NCBI RefSeq assembly: GCF_007280415.1
Contig: NZ_VKKU01000002.1
Coordinates: forward strand, 496,001 to 560,000
Length of the DNA stretch: 64,000 bases
Source of the DNA: Sphingorhabdus contaminans
GTDB lineage: Bacteria > Pseudomonadota > Alphaproteobacteria > Sphingomonadales > Sphingomonadaceae
Direction of reading: 5' to 3'
The notes under the pieces are model-generated. The model ran no database searches and was not told where the DNA came from. It worked only from the letters and a program-made list of their open reading frames with translations. This document shows, in pieces, positions 18,297-27,037 of this stretch. A program made the translations under genes and the position numbers. Within the stretch, counting starts at the first letter, position 1; every line of letters begins with the position of its first letter.

Positions 18297-19162
18297 TGCA
18301 AGAGGAACGCATCGACTGGCCCGATGGCGCAAAAATGGCGCTTTCTGTTGTCGTTAATGTGGAGGAAGGCAGCGAACAGACCATTGCACGCGGCGACAAG
18401 GGGATGGAGCCGGTCGATGAACTGGGAATCTTCATCAAGGCCCCGATCCGCAACTACGCCAATGAGAGCAACTATCTTTACGGGATCAAGGCGGGTGCCC
18501 CCCGTGTTGTCAAGCTGCTGCGCGAATATGATATCATGACGAGCTGGACAGTTGCCGCACTCAGCCTTGAAAACCATCCCGAGATTGCGCGTGCGATCGT
18601 CGATCTGGGGCATGAACCTGTCAGCCATGGCTGGCGCTGGATCCACCAGTTCAAGTTGAACGAGGAACAGGAGCGCGAGTTTATCCGCAAGGCCGTCTCG
18701 TCCATAGAAAAGACCTGCGGAGTCCGGCCCTATGGCTGGCTTTCGCGCTATATGTTGACCGACAACACGCGCCGCCTGCTTATTGAAGAAGGTTTTTCCT
18801 ACCATATGGATGATTATTCCGGCGACGTGCCCTTTTGGGACCGGGATACCGTGCCCGACAGGCCAATGGTGATCGTGCCCTATCAACTCGACAATAATGA
18901 CATGAAGATGTGGACCGATCCGGCCATGACGCCCGAACAGTGGCTGGCCTATGCCAAGCGGAATTTCGACCAGGTCTATCGCGAAGGGGAAGAAGGCAGT
19001 CCAAAAATGATGAGCCTTGGCCTTCACCTGCGCATTATCGGGCGGCCTGGCCGCATATGGGCACTTGAAGAATTCTTCAAACATGTGCGCAAATTTGACG
19101 GCGTCTGGATCACAACACGCAAGGCAATCGCAGATCACTTTGCACAGGCGCACCCCGCATGA
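18296..19162 (+). CDS. Polysaccharide-deacetylase-fold (NodB/CE4) hydrolase, allantoinase (PuuE)-like
   Basis: A 288-residue cytoplasmic NodB-fold protein, without signal peptide. DIMTSWTVAALSLENHPEIA and LGHEPVSHGWRW are the metal-ligand region as seen in PuuE-type allantoinases and peptidoglycan or imide deacylases rather than secreted chitin deacetylases. It probably uses a divalent metal to hydrolyse an amide or cyclic amide. The gene sits between an SDR and a crotonase in a CoA-based operon, an unusual place for a carbohydrate enzyme, which favours a small-molecule amide as substrate. A paralogue with similar layout is at 44268-45182. Confidence 0.82.
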   Translation: MQEERIDWPDGAKMALSVVVNVEEGSEQTIARGDKGMEPVDELGIFIKAPIRNYANESNYLYGIKAGAPRVVKLLREYDIMTSWTVAALSLENHPEIARAIVDLGHEPVSHGWRWIHQFKLNEEQEREFIRKAVSSIEKTCGVRPYGWLSRYMLTDNTRRLLIEEGFSYHMDDYSGDVPFWDRDTVPDRPMVIVPYQLDNNDMKMWTDPAMTPEQWLAYAKRNFDQVYREGEEGSPKMMSLGLHLRIIGRPGRIWALEEFFKHVRKFDGVWITTRKAIADHFAQAHPA

Positions 19163-19911
19163 GCCTCAGGCTTGAACGCAGTGGCGCGATTGGCCGTCTG
19201 CTGGTGGACCGGGCCGACAAGCGCAATGCCTTTACGCAGGCAATGTGGACCCAGATCCCCCTGCTTCTGGACGAAGCCGCACAGGATAAGGAAATCCGGG
19301 TGCTGACCCTGCAGTCGGCGCAGCGGGGGATTTTCTGCTCCGGGGCGGACATCTCCGAATTGATGGCCAACAAGGAAAATCCGGACTGGCGCGCCGCAAA
19401 CCAGGCGGCAATCAACAAGGCACAATATGATCTCGCCAGGTTTCCAAAGCCGGCAATCGCCTTTGTCGACGGGGATTGCGTCGGTGGCGGATGCGGACTG
19501 GCGCTTGCGTGCGACATTCGCGTTGCTACCTCCCGTTCGCGTTTCGGGATTACCCCGTCCAATCTTGGGCTGGTCTATCCGCTGCACGATACCAAGCTGC
19601 TGGTCGATCTGGTGGGTCCGGGACAGGCAAAGCGCATGTTGTTCAGCGCGCAATTATTGTCCGCTGACGAGGCATTGCGGATCGGACTGATTGAGGAAAT
19701 CGCCGAAATCAGCGATCCCCTTGCTGAAACCATCGCCGCCAAATCGGCGCACAGCACACGGCAGATCAAGCATTTCGTCCGGCGCATTCTTGACGGTCAG
19801 GTTGAAGACGATGCGGCCACACTGCACGTCTTTGCCGATGCCTTCACCGGTGCCGATTTTCATGAAGGTACAAGTGCTTTTGTCGAAAAGAGAAAGCCAC
19901 GATTCCGATGA
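19159..19911 (+). CDS. Enoyl-CoA hydratase/isomerase (crotonase) family protein
   Basis: A 250-residue crotonase. The oxyanion-hole motif GIFCSGADISEL (about 57-68) and DGDCVGGGCGLALACDIRVA (about 104-123) are clear. The two glutamates that add water in true hydratases are not in place: the first aligned position lies in FGITPSNLG (P133) and the second near R159. So it may be an isomerase, decarboxylase, hydrolase or C-C bond enzyme of this superfamily rather than a hydratase. The ATG overlaps the previous stop, and it is followed with a 4-nt overlap by a VOC gene. Confidence 0.83.
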   Translation: MSLRLERSGAIGRLLVDRADKRNAFTQAMWTQIPLLLDEAAQDKEIRVLTLQSAQRGIFCSGADISELMANKENPDWRAANQAAINKAQYDLARFPKPAIAFVDGDCVGGGCGLALACDIRVATSRSRFGITPSNLGLVYPLHDTKLLVDLVGPGQAKRMLFSAQLLSADEALRIGLIEEIAEISDPLAETIAAKSAHSTRQIKHFVRRILDGQVEDDAATLHVFADAFTGADFHEGTSAFVEKRKPRFR

Positions 19912-20813
19912 GCAGTTACCTGACGCATGGCCGCATCATGGGCGGTGTTGTCGCGACACCCGATTTGCAGGCAGCGCTTCGTGATTATCACCAGCGCCTT
20001 GGCTTCCGCCTTGTTGAAACCACAGTTGTGCCGGACGAACTTGCCAGCAGCTGGGGGATTGCAGGACTGGCTGGCAAGCCGATGGCGGTTTTGCAACCGA
20101 CCAGCGGTGCACATTGCTTTCTCCGGCTTGTGGAACAGCCGCTTCCTCCACAATTTGTTCCCACCACCACATTTGGCTGGGCATCCTATGAGATCACGGT
20201 TCAGGATGTATTTGGTTGGCCGGCAAAGCTGGAAGGGAGCGGTTTCGACATCATCGGCCCACCCAAGGAGATTCCGGGCCTGCCGTATTTCGTTGCGATG
20301 CAGGTCCATGGTCGCGGTAAGGAAATGCTCTATTTTAACGAGACACGTTCGAACACGCCGTCCACCGATCTGCCCTTCGCCCAATCGCCGATGGATCATA
20401 TTTTCATCGTTATACTGGCCACGCCAGACCGGGAAGCCACCGTGGCCTGGTACCGCGACCGGCTCGGCCTTGACGTTGGCGACAGCTACACAATCGCCTA
20501 TTCGATGATCAACAATGCCTTTGGATTGCCTGCCGATACGATGTCATCGTTGACGATGGTCCAGAAGGGCCGCCTGCCAATTGTCGAGATTGACGACTAT
20601 CCCCCGCAAACCCGTCATCGTGTGGCCGACGCCGGCTGCCTGCCCCCAGGAAATGCGCTTGTGACCGTGGCGGTCGACAATCTTGATGATCTTGATCTGG
20701 CGTGGATTGCCCCGCCGCAGAGCCTGGCGGGTCCGCTCTATGGCGGACGACGGTCGGCGACGGTTCACGGTGTTGCGGGCGAATTGCTCGAACTGGTCGA
20801 AATCGGGCGATAG
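19908..20813 (+). CDS. VOC (glyoxalase/extradiol dioxygenase-fold) protein
   Basis: A 301-residue protein with two vicinal-oxygen-chelate modules: one from about residue 8 (MGGVVATPDLQAALRDYHQ) and a second from about 158 (MDHIFIVILATPDREATVAW). The fold serves extradiol dioxygenases, glyoxalases and isomerases; metal ligands cannot be assigned with certainty here, so dioxygenase activity is only a possibility. It is the last gene of the rightward operon and converges with the SnoaL-like gene, 22 nt away. Confidence 0.75.
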   Translation: MSSYLTHGRIMGGVVATPDLQAALRDYHQRLGFRLVETTVVPDELASSWGIAGLAGKPMAVLQPTSGAHCFLRLVEQPLPPQFVPTTTFGWASYEITVQDVFGWPAKLEGSGFDIIGPPKEIPGLPYFVAMQVHGRGKEMLYFNETRSNTPSTDLPFAQSPMDHIFIVILATPDREATVAWYRDRLGLDVGDSYTIAYSMINNAFGLPADTMSSLTMVQKGRLPIVEIDDYPPQTRHRVADAGCLPPGNALVTVAVDNLDDLDLAWIAPPQSLAGPLYGGRRSATVHGVAGELLELVEIGR

Positions 20814-20835
20814 TCGGGCCAAATGATTTTAAGGC

Positions 20836-21300
20836 CTAGCCGGGTCGTTCCGCGGTCACGTCCGGCGTCGTGTTATCCATGTCCCGCCACAATTTCCACC
20901 GCCCGTCTATCAGCCGATAGATAAGGAGGCTGCGGCCAGCGGAATAGATTTCGGGCCGCCCCGGAATCTGTGCCCGCATCCAGTATTTCGCGACAACGGT
21001 GCCAAGCTTGCCATCCACGCGGATATCTTCGGGCTCGAACCGGAAGGTGACTTTCGCGCCCATATCGCGATAACGGCGCAGATAGGCGATGATAGCGTCC
21101 GCACCCTTGGCGGCAGGTGCCTTGTCGCTCATCAGCCATGCATCATCGGCATAAAGTTTCCGCAAAGCGGGCCAGTTCCCTGCGGCGTACAGACTGTTCC
21201 AGTTATCGCCTGCGGCAGCCAGTTCGGCCTTTTGGTCCTTGGCGGGTGACGGCGCGGCGATCAGTAGCGCCACAACAAGGGTAAGGGCGTATTTCATCAT
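20836..21300 (-). CDS. Exported SnoaL/NTF2-like protein (DUF4440 type)
   Basis: A 154-residue protein with an N-terminal signal peptide (MMKYALTLVVALLIAAPSPA) and a cone-shaped SnoaL/NTF2-like domain: GDNWNSLYAAGNWPALRKLY, then DKAPAAKGADAIIAYLRRY. Relatives act as small isomerases, hydratases or steroid-like ligand binders; no catalytic residues can be assigned. It is the last gene of a leftward operon starting at 24863, and its ATG overlaps the stop of the MDR oxidoreductase. Confidence 0.75.
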   Translation of the reverse strand: MMKYALTLVVALLIAAPSPAKDQKAELAAAGDNWNSLYAAGNWPALRKLYADDAWLMSDKAPAAKGADAIIAYLRRYRDMGAKVTFRFEPEDIRVDGKLGTVVAKYWMRAQIPGRPEIYSAGRSLLIYRLIDGRWKLWRDMDNTTPDVTAERPG

Positions 21301-22271
21301 GGCATCAACACCGTCGATCCGGTGGTTTTCCTGCCTTCAAGATCGATATGGGCCTGCGCGGCATCTTTCAATGCATAGCGCTGTCCGATCGTCACAGTCA
21401 GGATTTCGCGCCGCAGCAAGTCCCAGACCCGATCGGCACCGGCCGTGCGTTCTTCGGCCTCGGCATAATAGTCGAACAGCGTCGGTCGCGTATTGAACAG
21501 CGACCCCTTCTGGGCGAGGATGCCGAGATTCACGCCCCCAACCGGCGCGTCGGCATTGCCATAATTGACCACCAATCCACGTCGACCGGTGCTGTCGAGC
21601 GAGGCCTCCCATGTGGACATGCCAACGCCGTCAAATGTGACGCGTACACCTTTGCCTGCCGTTATTTCGCGCACCTTCGGGGCGACCTGTTCTTGTGTGT
21701 AGAGAATGACATGGTCCGCGCCTGCCGCACGGGCTGCATCTGCTTTTTCTGCTGTGCTGACCGTTCCGATTACGGTGGCGCCGATATGTTTGAGCCATTG
21801 CACCAGAAGCAGTCCGACGCCGCCGGCTGCGGCATGGACCAGCACTGGCCATCCCGCCTGAACCTTGGCGCATCGCTCCACAAGAAATTCGGTTGTGCAG
21901 GCCTTTAGCAAAGCCGCCGCGGCAAGTTCGTCACTGATATCGGCAGGCGTCGCAAACAACGAGGCGGCCGAAACATTCCGCGCTTCGGAATAGGCGCCCA
22001 TGGTGGGACCGAAGCAGCAAACACGATCTCCCTCGCGCAAATGGCTCACCCCTTCTCCCACAGCTTCGACAACACCAGCCGCTTCAAGACCCAGTCCGGA
22101 AGGGAGCGCAATGGGATAGATTCCGCGCCGATGATATGTGTCGATAAAGTTGAGGCCAACCGCATGATTGCGCATCCGTACCTCGCCGGGGCCGGGCGCG
22201 GGCAGATCGATGTCGATCCACTCGATAACTTCAGGTCCGCCATTTTCGGTTATTTGCGCGGTAAGAGTCAT
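21297..22271 (-). CDS. Zinc-free MDR quinone oxidoreductase-like protein
   Basis: A 324-residue medium-chain reductase. The Rossmann motif AAAGGVGLLLVQWLKHIGA (about 147-165) and absence of zinc cysteines place it with NADPH:quinone oxidoreductases/zeta-crystallins, while N-terminal GLNFIDTYHRRGIY is typical of QorA. It would reduce quinones or alpha,beta-unsaturated carbonyls. It overlaps the SnoaL-like gene by 4 nt and lies 11 nt after the VOC gene upstream. Confidence 0.88.
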   Translation of the reverse strand: MTLTAQITENGGPEVIEWIDIDLPAPGPGEVRMRNHAVGLNFIDTYHRRGIYPIALPSGLGLEAAGVVEAVGEGVSHLREGDRVCCFGPTMGAYSEARNVSAASLFATPADISDELAAAALLKACTTEFLVERCAKVQAGWPVLVHAAAGGVGLLLVQWLKHIGATVIGTVSTAEKADAARAAGADHVILYTQEQVAPKVREITAGKGVRVTFDGVGMSTWEASLDSTGRRGLVVNYGNADAPVGGVNLGILAQKGSLFNTRPTLFDYYAEAEERTAGADRVWDLLRREILTVTIGQRYALKDAAQAHIDLEGRKTTGSTVLMP

Positions 22272-22282
22272 GTTCCTGGTCC

Positions 22283-23293
22283 TTAGAAAGCTTCGTAAAA
22301 TTCGGTGAGGTTGCCATCCGGATCGCGGACGGCAAAAATATTCACCCGATCCCCGGGTGCAATAGCTTTTACCGGAACCGCGTCGGCAGAATAGACCGTT
22401 GCTACCCCATTGCTTTCCAGCCGGCTGCGGTAAGACGACAGGCCTTTGACAGGATAGCGGACGGAGATGATGCCGAGATTGGGCGGGCTCGCATATTGCG
22501 AAACATCGCCGCCGGAAAAACCGTCAATCTGCATCACTTCAACGCGACCGGTCTCACCCTGGACAGGCTGCAGCGCCGCGGCCGCGCGCCTTATTTCCGG
22601 TGTATAGTTGAGCGGGATACCAAAGTTGGAACGGGCAGGCTCAGTAGGTTCGGTGGCGCTGTCAAACAGGATCTGGAACCCGAGCTGTTTTGTATAAAAG
22701 TCCCGCGCGACAGCCCGATTTTTGACCATGCGCATAGAATTGAAAGCCTGACTTATGCGCCCGACCCGAAAGGCATCAAAAGGCGGACTGATCCGTTCAT
22801 ATACGGCCAGATTTATGCCATGCGGCCCGGTCAGTACCACATTGCGCAGATCGGACTTTCCAAAGGTGAACCGTACGGGCTCGCTTTCGGCCCACCAGCC
22901 GAGTTTGATCGCTGTGTCGAACAATGCCGGCACATTATCGCTGCGGACCATGATGGAATAGATTCCGCCCGAATCCCATGCGCGGGTCGCAAGCCGGATG
23001 GGGCGTTGTTCGACGCCCTTGAACGAAACGAAGCGGATGCAGCCCGTTTCCACCTTTGGCGCGCACCAGCGTTCAAATGTCGCCGACGCCTTGTCCGGCA
23101 GCTTCCAATAATCGAGTTCCGCACGCGAAACGCGGCCCTTATGTGTCATTCGCCAGCCACCGGCGACTTTGAAAAGCTCCGATGCTTTGTCGATGTGCGT
23201 GACGCTTATGACGGCTTCGCTCCAGGGTGCTACCTCCTGCGCGGCGACCGGAGTTGCCATTGCCGCGAAAAGGGCAAACCGTAATGCTACCAT
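22283..23293 (-). CDS. Exported VOC-fold protein
   Basis: A 336-residue protein with a signal peptide (MVALRFALFAAMATPVAAQ) and two VOC modules; the second begins near FNSMRMVKNRAVARDFYTKQ and ends DPDGNLTEFYEAF, the common end of glyoxalase-like domains. An exported double VOC protein in a catabolic operon is uncommon and suggests a periplasmic lyase, isomerase or dioxygenase step. I chose the ATG at 23293, which starts the signal peptide and overlaps the YCII stop by 7 nt; the longer frame would add an unlikely basic leader. Confidence 0.75.
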   Translation of the reverse strand: MVALRFALFAAMATPVAAQEVAPWSEAVISVTHIDKASELFKVAGGWRMTHKGRVSRAELDYWKLPDKASATFERWCAPKVETGCIRFVSFKGVEQRPIRLATRAWDSGGIYSIMVRSDNVPALFDTAIKLGWWAESEPVRFTFGKSDLRNVVLTGPHGINLAVYERISPPFDAFRVGRISQAFNSMRMVKNRAVARDFYTKQLGFQILFDSATEPTEPARSNFGIPLNYTPEIRRAAAALQPVQGETGRVEVMQIDGFSGGDVSQYASPPNLGIISVRYPVKGLSSYRSRLESNGVATVYSADAVPVKAIAPGDRVNIFAVRDPDGNLTEFYEAF

Positions 23294-23592
23294 GTTTTGC
23301 CACCCACCCATTGACCGGCAGCAGCGAGGAAGGGAAAAATCTCCCACTTATCCCAAACGCCGCCTGCAAAATAGGGATCCGAACGCAGCAGCGCCTCTGC
23401 CGCGTCCCTGTCCGGCACATGGGCAACCACCATGGATCCGACGAAATTGCCCTCATCGTCCTTAAGCGGCCCCGCCAGGGCGATTTTCTCCATCACCGTT
23501 TCGATATGTGCAAAATGGGCGGCCCTGTGCTCTGCTCTTTTTGCTGCGCCCTGCGCGCTGTCCCAAGCCAGAATGGCGAATGTCTGGTTCAT
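23287..23592 (-). CDS. YCII-related domain protein
   Basis: A 101-residue YciI-like dimeric alpha/beta-barrel protein: FAILAWDSAQGAAKRAEHRA at the start, with an AHFAHIE segment containing the conserved His, and LLRSDPYFAGGVWDKWEI in the second half. This group includes muconolactone-isomerase-like and 5-chloro-hydroxyhydroquinone dehydrochlorinase enzymes, so a small lyase or isomerase role is possible. It overlaps DUF1330 upstream by 4 nt and the VOC gene downstream by 7 nt. Confidence 0.8.
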   Translation of the reverse strand: MNQTFAILAWDSAQGAAKRAEHRAAHFAHIETVMEKIALAGPLKDDEGNFVGSMVVAHVPDRDAAEALLRSDPYFAGGVWDKWEIFPFLAAAGQWVGGKTW

Positions 23593-23903
23593 GCGTCCGA
23601 TCCATCAATACGCGGCGCTTCGATCAGGACCACCTGGACGTCGGCGATACCTTCGCGAAGTTTGCGAACCTCGGCATATTCGGGTGAGTTCCAAAAGCGC
23701 AGGGCGGCGGCTTTGTCGTTCCATTCGGAAATAACGACCGAGCCGCCATCACCAAATTCTCCTTCCAGCAATTGCGCGCCCGGCGCACGCAGAACATAGC
23801 GGCCGCCAAACTGATCGACCAGCTTGGCCGCCGCGACGCCATATCCGCTGATGAATCTGTCGCGATCGGAAATCTTGGCGGATATAATCAGATAGGCGGC
23901 CAC
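23589..23903 (-). CDS. DUF1330 family protein
   Basis: A 104-residue protein beginning MAAYLIISAKISDRDRF and containing GGRYVLRAPGAQLLEG and NDKAAALRFWNSPEYAEVR, which is the full DUF1330 pattern (another ferredoxin-like alpha/beta barrel). No biochemical role is settled for the family. It is co-transcribed with YCII (4-nt overlap) and lies 39 nt after the DUF1838 gene. Confidence 0.85.
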   Translation of the reverse strand: MAAYLIISAKISDRDRFISGYGVAAAKLVDQFGGRYVLRAPGAQLLEGEFGDGGSVVISEWNDKAAALRFWNSPEYAEVRKLREGIADVQVVLIEAPRIDGSDA

Positions 23904-23942
23904 GCTATTCTCCTCGCATTCCGGTCATTCGCGAACCGATCC

Positions 23943-24863
23943 TCAATGGGATGTCTTCGGCTTTTCGCCCGTCTTGGCGCGATTTTCATCGACCATTTTC
24001 TTGAAAACGGTCCAGGTCGTCTCGTTTGGCCGGGCATCATCACCCGGCGGCGGAGCGATATAGGCCGGATAGTTGAGGCGGATTTCGTCCTTCAACACGG
24101 CGGGCAGTTCATCAAAGCTTTTCAGCTTGTTGCCCATGGCGTTGAACACCATCTGCCCCTGCCTGCCCCGCATCTTCATCCAGGGCATCCAGTCCGAAAT
24201 ACGGACCCAACTGACGATGGGGTAAGCGGTTGGATATTTGGTGTTCAGAATTTCTTCCGCATCATAGGCAAAATCGAAAATCTCCATCGCGTGATATTTG
24301 CCGCCAATATAATCCTGATAATCGCCCGCCAGAACATTGTGGTAGAACAAGGGCGCTTCAAACGGCGCGAAAATCCAGCGGCCTTCGCGGCGTCCGATGA
24401 ACTTGTAAGTGGTGCCATCGGCATTGGTGGCAAATTGGGGCCGCTGGTTTACCGGATCATTGGCGATGTGCATCACGTCCACGGTTTCATCTGTCCATGG
24501 ATTTGTCCATTTGCGCAAAACCTCGCCCGTCTTGGGGTCGAGATACAGCATGATTTCACGGCTGACCAACCGCCAGCCTTTACCGCGCTTGGGATCGTCC
24601 ACAGTCACGCAGGTGCGGATATTCATGCCTTCACCAAGGAACAGCATACGGTCCGGCTCTCCGGTGACGCGGGAATAGACTTTGCCGGACCAGTGATACA
24701 CGGCCGGCTTGCCGTCAGCTTCGCCACACTGGGCACGCTTTCCGACTTCAAGAGCATCTTCCGCTTTGCTGAGGTCGAGCATACGGGGCTTTTCCTTCGC
24801 CGCCGCAGATGGTGCGACAAAGGCCAAAATTGCCGCGCCAAGCAATAGTGATTTCGATTTCAT
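23943..24863 (-). CDS. DUF1838 family exported protein (copy 1)
   Basis: A 306-residue DUF1838 protein with an ordinary Sec signal peptide (MKSKSLLLGAAILAFVAPSAAA), not the twin-arginine type of the other two copies. Family traits are the paired WSGKVYSRV and LDPKTGEVLRKWTNPWTDE segments and the tryptophan/proline-rich end of the domain. The family has no established activity that I know of but turns up in catabolic clusters of sphingomonads. The ATG at 24863 is preceded by GAGGAG. It is the first gene of the leftward operon, about 94 nt from operator copy 3. Confidence 0.85.
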   Translation of the reverse strand: MKSKSLLLGAAILAFVAPSAAAKEKPRMLDLSKAEDALEVGKRAQCGEADGKPAVYHWSGKVYSRVTGEPDRMLFLGEGMNIRTCVTVDDPKRGKGWRLVSREIMLYLDPKTGEVLRKWTNPWTDETVDVMHIANDPVNQRPQFATNADGTTYKFIGRREGRWIFAPFEAPLFYHNVLAGDYQDYIGGKYHAMEIFDFAYDAEEILNTKYPTAYPIVSWVRISDWMPWMKMRGRQGQMVFNAMGNKLKSFDELPAVLKDEIRLNYPAYIAPPPGDDARPNETTWTVFKKMVDENRAKTGEKPKTSH

Positions 24864-24956
24864 GCCACTCTCCTCTTTTCCGTTTGCCGGTACAGGCTTT
24901 TCCACTCCACACTGGATAGGCGATAAACGCTAGACCAAGACGCAAAAAAAGCAAAT

Positions 24957-24968
24957 ATGTCCGGACAA
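24957..24968. promoter_or_regulatory. Operator-like palindrome ATGTCCGGACAA, copy 3
   Basis: Eleven of twelve positions of TTGTCCGGACAA, and on the minus strand it reads AAAGTTGTCCGGACATATT, very close to copies 1 and 2. It lies between the divergent DUF1838 (24863) and aldehyde dehydrogenase (25109) genes, so it can control both operons. Confidence 0.68.
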
Positions 24969-25011
24969 CTTTTTATTTGGATTCGAATGGGCCTATGCCA
25001 TCATAAGCTAG

Positions 25012-25039
25012 TGTCCGAAGCCCGGAGAGTTTTCGGACA
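25012..25039. promoter_or_regulatory. Inverted repeat TGTCCGAA-N12-TTCGGACA
   Basis: Eight-base perfect arms 20 bp apart, 70 to 97 nt upstream of the aldehyde dehydrogenase start. The arms begin with the same TGTCC half-site as the operator palindromes. It may be a second operator of the same or a related regulator, or a leader hairpin. Confidence 0.4.
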
Positions 25040-25108
25040 AGGCAAGCCCGGCCTGGGACGATCAGGTAGCAGGCAGGTCGGATTGAACAGGATTGAGGAG
25101 TAAAGCCG

Positions 25109-26536
25109 TTGGCCATCGATGTCGTAAACCCGCGCACGGGGCTCGTCGATTACCAGATTGACGCCACCAGCCGGCAGGCTGTCGCGGACGTGGCCGCACG
25201 ATTGCGGGCGGCGCAACCGGCATGGAGCGCATTGGGAAGCGCAGGGCGCGCCGCCATTCTGTGCCAATGGGCCGATGCGATCGACGCCAGCAGCCAGCGT
25301 CTTGTGGAGAAGCTGAGCGTCGACACAGGACGTGTCGCCATTGCCGGTATCGAAGTGTTCACGGTTGCCAACATGCTGCGCCGCTGGGCCGATATTGGTC
25401 CCGATATCATCGCGTCGCTGGATCAGGCCAATGTGCCGAGCGCCATGCCCGGCATCATGATCGGCAGCCGTCATGTCCCCTATTGCCTGTTCGGGGCCAT
25501 TACCCCATGGAATTTCCCGCTCCTGCTCGGGCTGGTCGATGCGATTCCGGCGCTGATGGCGGGCTGTGCCGCGCTGATCAAACCGTCCGAAATCACGCCC
25601 CGTTTTGTGCCTGTCCTGCGCGAAACAATTTCCCGGGTCCCGGACCTCGCCCAGATTCTGGAAATTGTCGAAGGGGGCCCGGAAACCGGCCAGGCGGTTG
25701 TGGAGCATGTCGACTATATCTGCTTCACAGGCTCGGTAGCGACAGGGCGCAAGGTCGCCGAAGCAGCGGGCAAGGCGTTCATTCCGGCCAATCTGGAACT
25801 GGGCGGAAAGGATCCGATGATCATATTGCCATCTGCCGATCCGGTGAAGGCATCCTCCATCGCCCTGCGTTCATCGGTCGCTGCCAACGGACAAGCCTGC
25901 CAGTCGATCGAACGTGTTTATGTCCATCGTTCGATTGCCGAACCGTTCCTGATATCGCTGGTCGAACAGGCCAAAGCGGTGCAACCCAATTATCCGGATA
26001 TTAGCAGCGGCCATGTCGGCCCCTTCATCTTCCCGCCACAGGCCGCAAAGGTGCAGGCCCAACTAGACGAAGCCATCGCGATGGGCGCAACCTTGCATTG
26101 CGGAGGTCAGGTCGAAACGCTGGGCGGCGGCAAATATCTGCGCCCCACCGTGCTGACAAATGTGACGCCCGAAATGGCGGTCATCCGCGACGAGACATTT
26201 GGCCCTGTGATCCCTGTCATCTTTTATGACGATATCGAAGATGCCATCGCCCAGGCCAATGACAGCATCTACGGACTGTCGGCCGCCGTAATCGGAGATG
26301 TTTCGGAGGCCGAGGCGGTCGGCGCGCGTTTGGAAGCGGGAGCCATTTCGATCAACGACGGATCGCTAACCGCCTTTGTATCGGATGCCGCGAACGAAGC
26401 GTTCAAACAATCCGGTCTGGGACCATCGCGCATGGGGAACCCGGGACTGACACGCTTTTTCCGGACCCAGGCGATCATCCGGCAAGACGCCGTCGCCGCA
26501 AGCATCGCCGATTTCGCGGAAAATCCGGGGCATTAG
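25109..26536 (+). CDS. NAD(P)-dependent aldehyde dehydrogenase
   Basis: A 475-residue ALDH superfamily enzyme. FGAITPWNFP near 128-137 is the cofactor motif, ELGGK holds general base E230 and GQAC holds catalytic C264. The pattern fits aldehyde or semialdehyde oxidation to a carboxylic acid. The start is TTG at 25109, with GAGGAG upstream at good spacing; no ATG is in frame before conserved sequence. It follows an operator palindrome and inverted repeat. Its likely partner is the Zn alcohol dehydrogenase at 29660, or the VAO-type oxidase, which would supply an aldehyde. Confidence 0.9.
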   Translation: MAIDVVNPRTGLVDYQIDATSRQAVADVAARLRAAQPAWSALGSAGRAAILCQWADAIDASSQRLVEKLSVDTGRVAIAGIEVFTVANMLRRWADIGPDIIASLDQANVPSAMPGIMIGSRHVPYCLFGAITPWNFPLLLGLVDAIPALMAGCAALIKPSEITPRFVPVLRETISRVPDLAQILEIVEGGPETGQAVVEHVDYICFTGSVATGRKVAEAAGKAFIPANLELGGKDPMIILPSADPVKASSIALRSSVAANGQACQSIERVYVHRSIAEPFLISLVEQAKAVQPNYPDISSGHVGPFIFPPQAAKVQAQLDEAIAMGATLHCGGQVETLGGGKYLRPTVLTNVTPEMAVIRDETFGPVIPVIFYDDIEDAIAQANDSIYGLSAAVIGDVSEAEAVGARLEAGAISINDGSLTAFVSDAANEAFKQSGLGPSRMGNPGLTRFFRTQAIIRQDAVAASIADFAENPGH

Positions 26537-26635
26537 ACGGTGGCGGTTATCCGACAGGTGATTATCGATTCATTTCCAGCCCATGGCGATGGATCGAACG
26601 CCTAATTGGACAAGGTAACGATTGAAAGGTTGACT

Positions 26636-27025
26636 ATGCGCGTCGGACTAACGCTTGGCACAATTGCATTCATTTCGGGGATTGCCGCTTTGACCTCTGC
26701 ACAAGGCGCGCCCGCCCCCAACAATGCGCTGGGAAAGCGCATGTTCATTCGTTGCGCGGCCTGCCACACGGTAAGCGCGACAGGTCCGCGTAAAGTCGGC
26801 CCGCATTTGCAGGGCATTGTCGGACGCAAGGCGGGAGCCGTTGCCGGCTTTAGTTACTCGCCTGCCCTGAAAGCATCCAAGGTCACATGGTCGGAAGAAA
26901 GTCTCGATAAATGGCTGCAACGGCCGCAGGCCGTCATTCCGGAGACAACAATGGCATTTGCAGGCATGGCGAAGCCCGAAGAACGCAAAGCCTTGATCGC
27001 CTATCTGAAAAAGCCGTCTCCCTGA
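26636..27025 (+). CDS. Exported class I cytochrome c
   Basis: A 129-residue protein with a signal peptide (MRVGLTLGTIAFISGIAA) and one haem c site C40-A-A-C43-H44; the Met ligand is probably M106 in TTMAFAG. It matches small soluble c-type cytochromes (c550/c2 type). It could take electrons from a periplasmic dehydrogenase such as a cytochrome-linked VAO-type enzyme or feed the b561-c fusion at 34642, but both are inference. ATG at 26636 was chosen for the signal peptide; only a weak AAAGG lies upstream. It sits 99 nt after the ALDH and 12 nt before the LeuC-like gene. Confidence 0.88.
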   Translation: MRVGLTLGTIAFISGIAALTSAQGAPAPNNALGKRMFIRCAACHTVSATGPRKVGPHLQGIVGRKAGAVAGFSYSPALKASKVTWSEESLDKWLQRPQAVIPETTMAFAGMAKPEERKALIAYLKKPSP

Positions 27026-27037
27026 TCTGGAAGGGTA

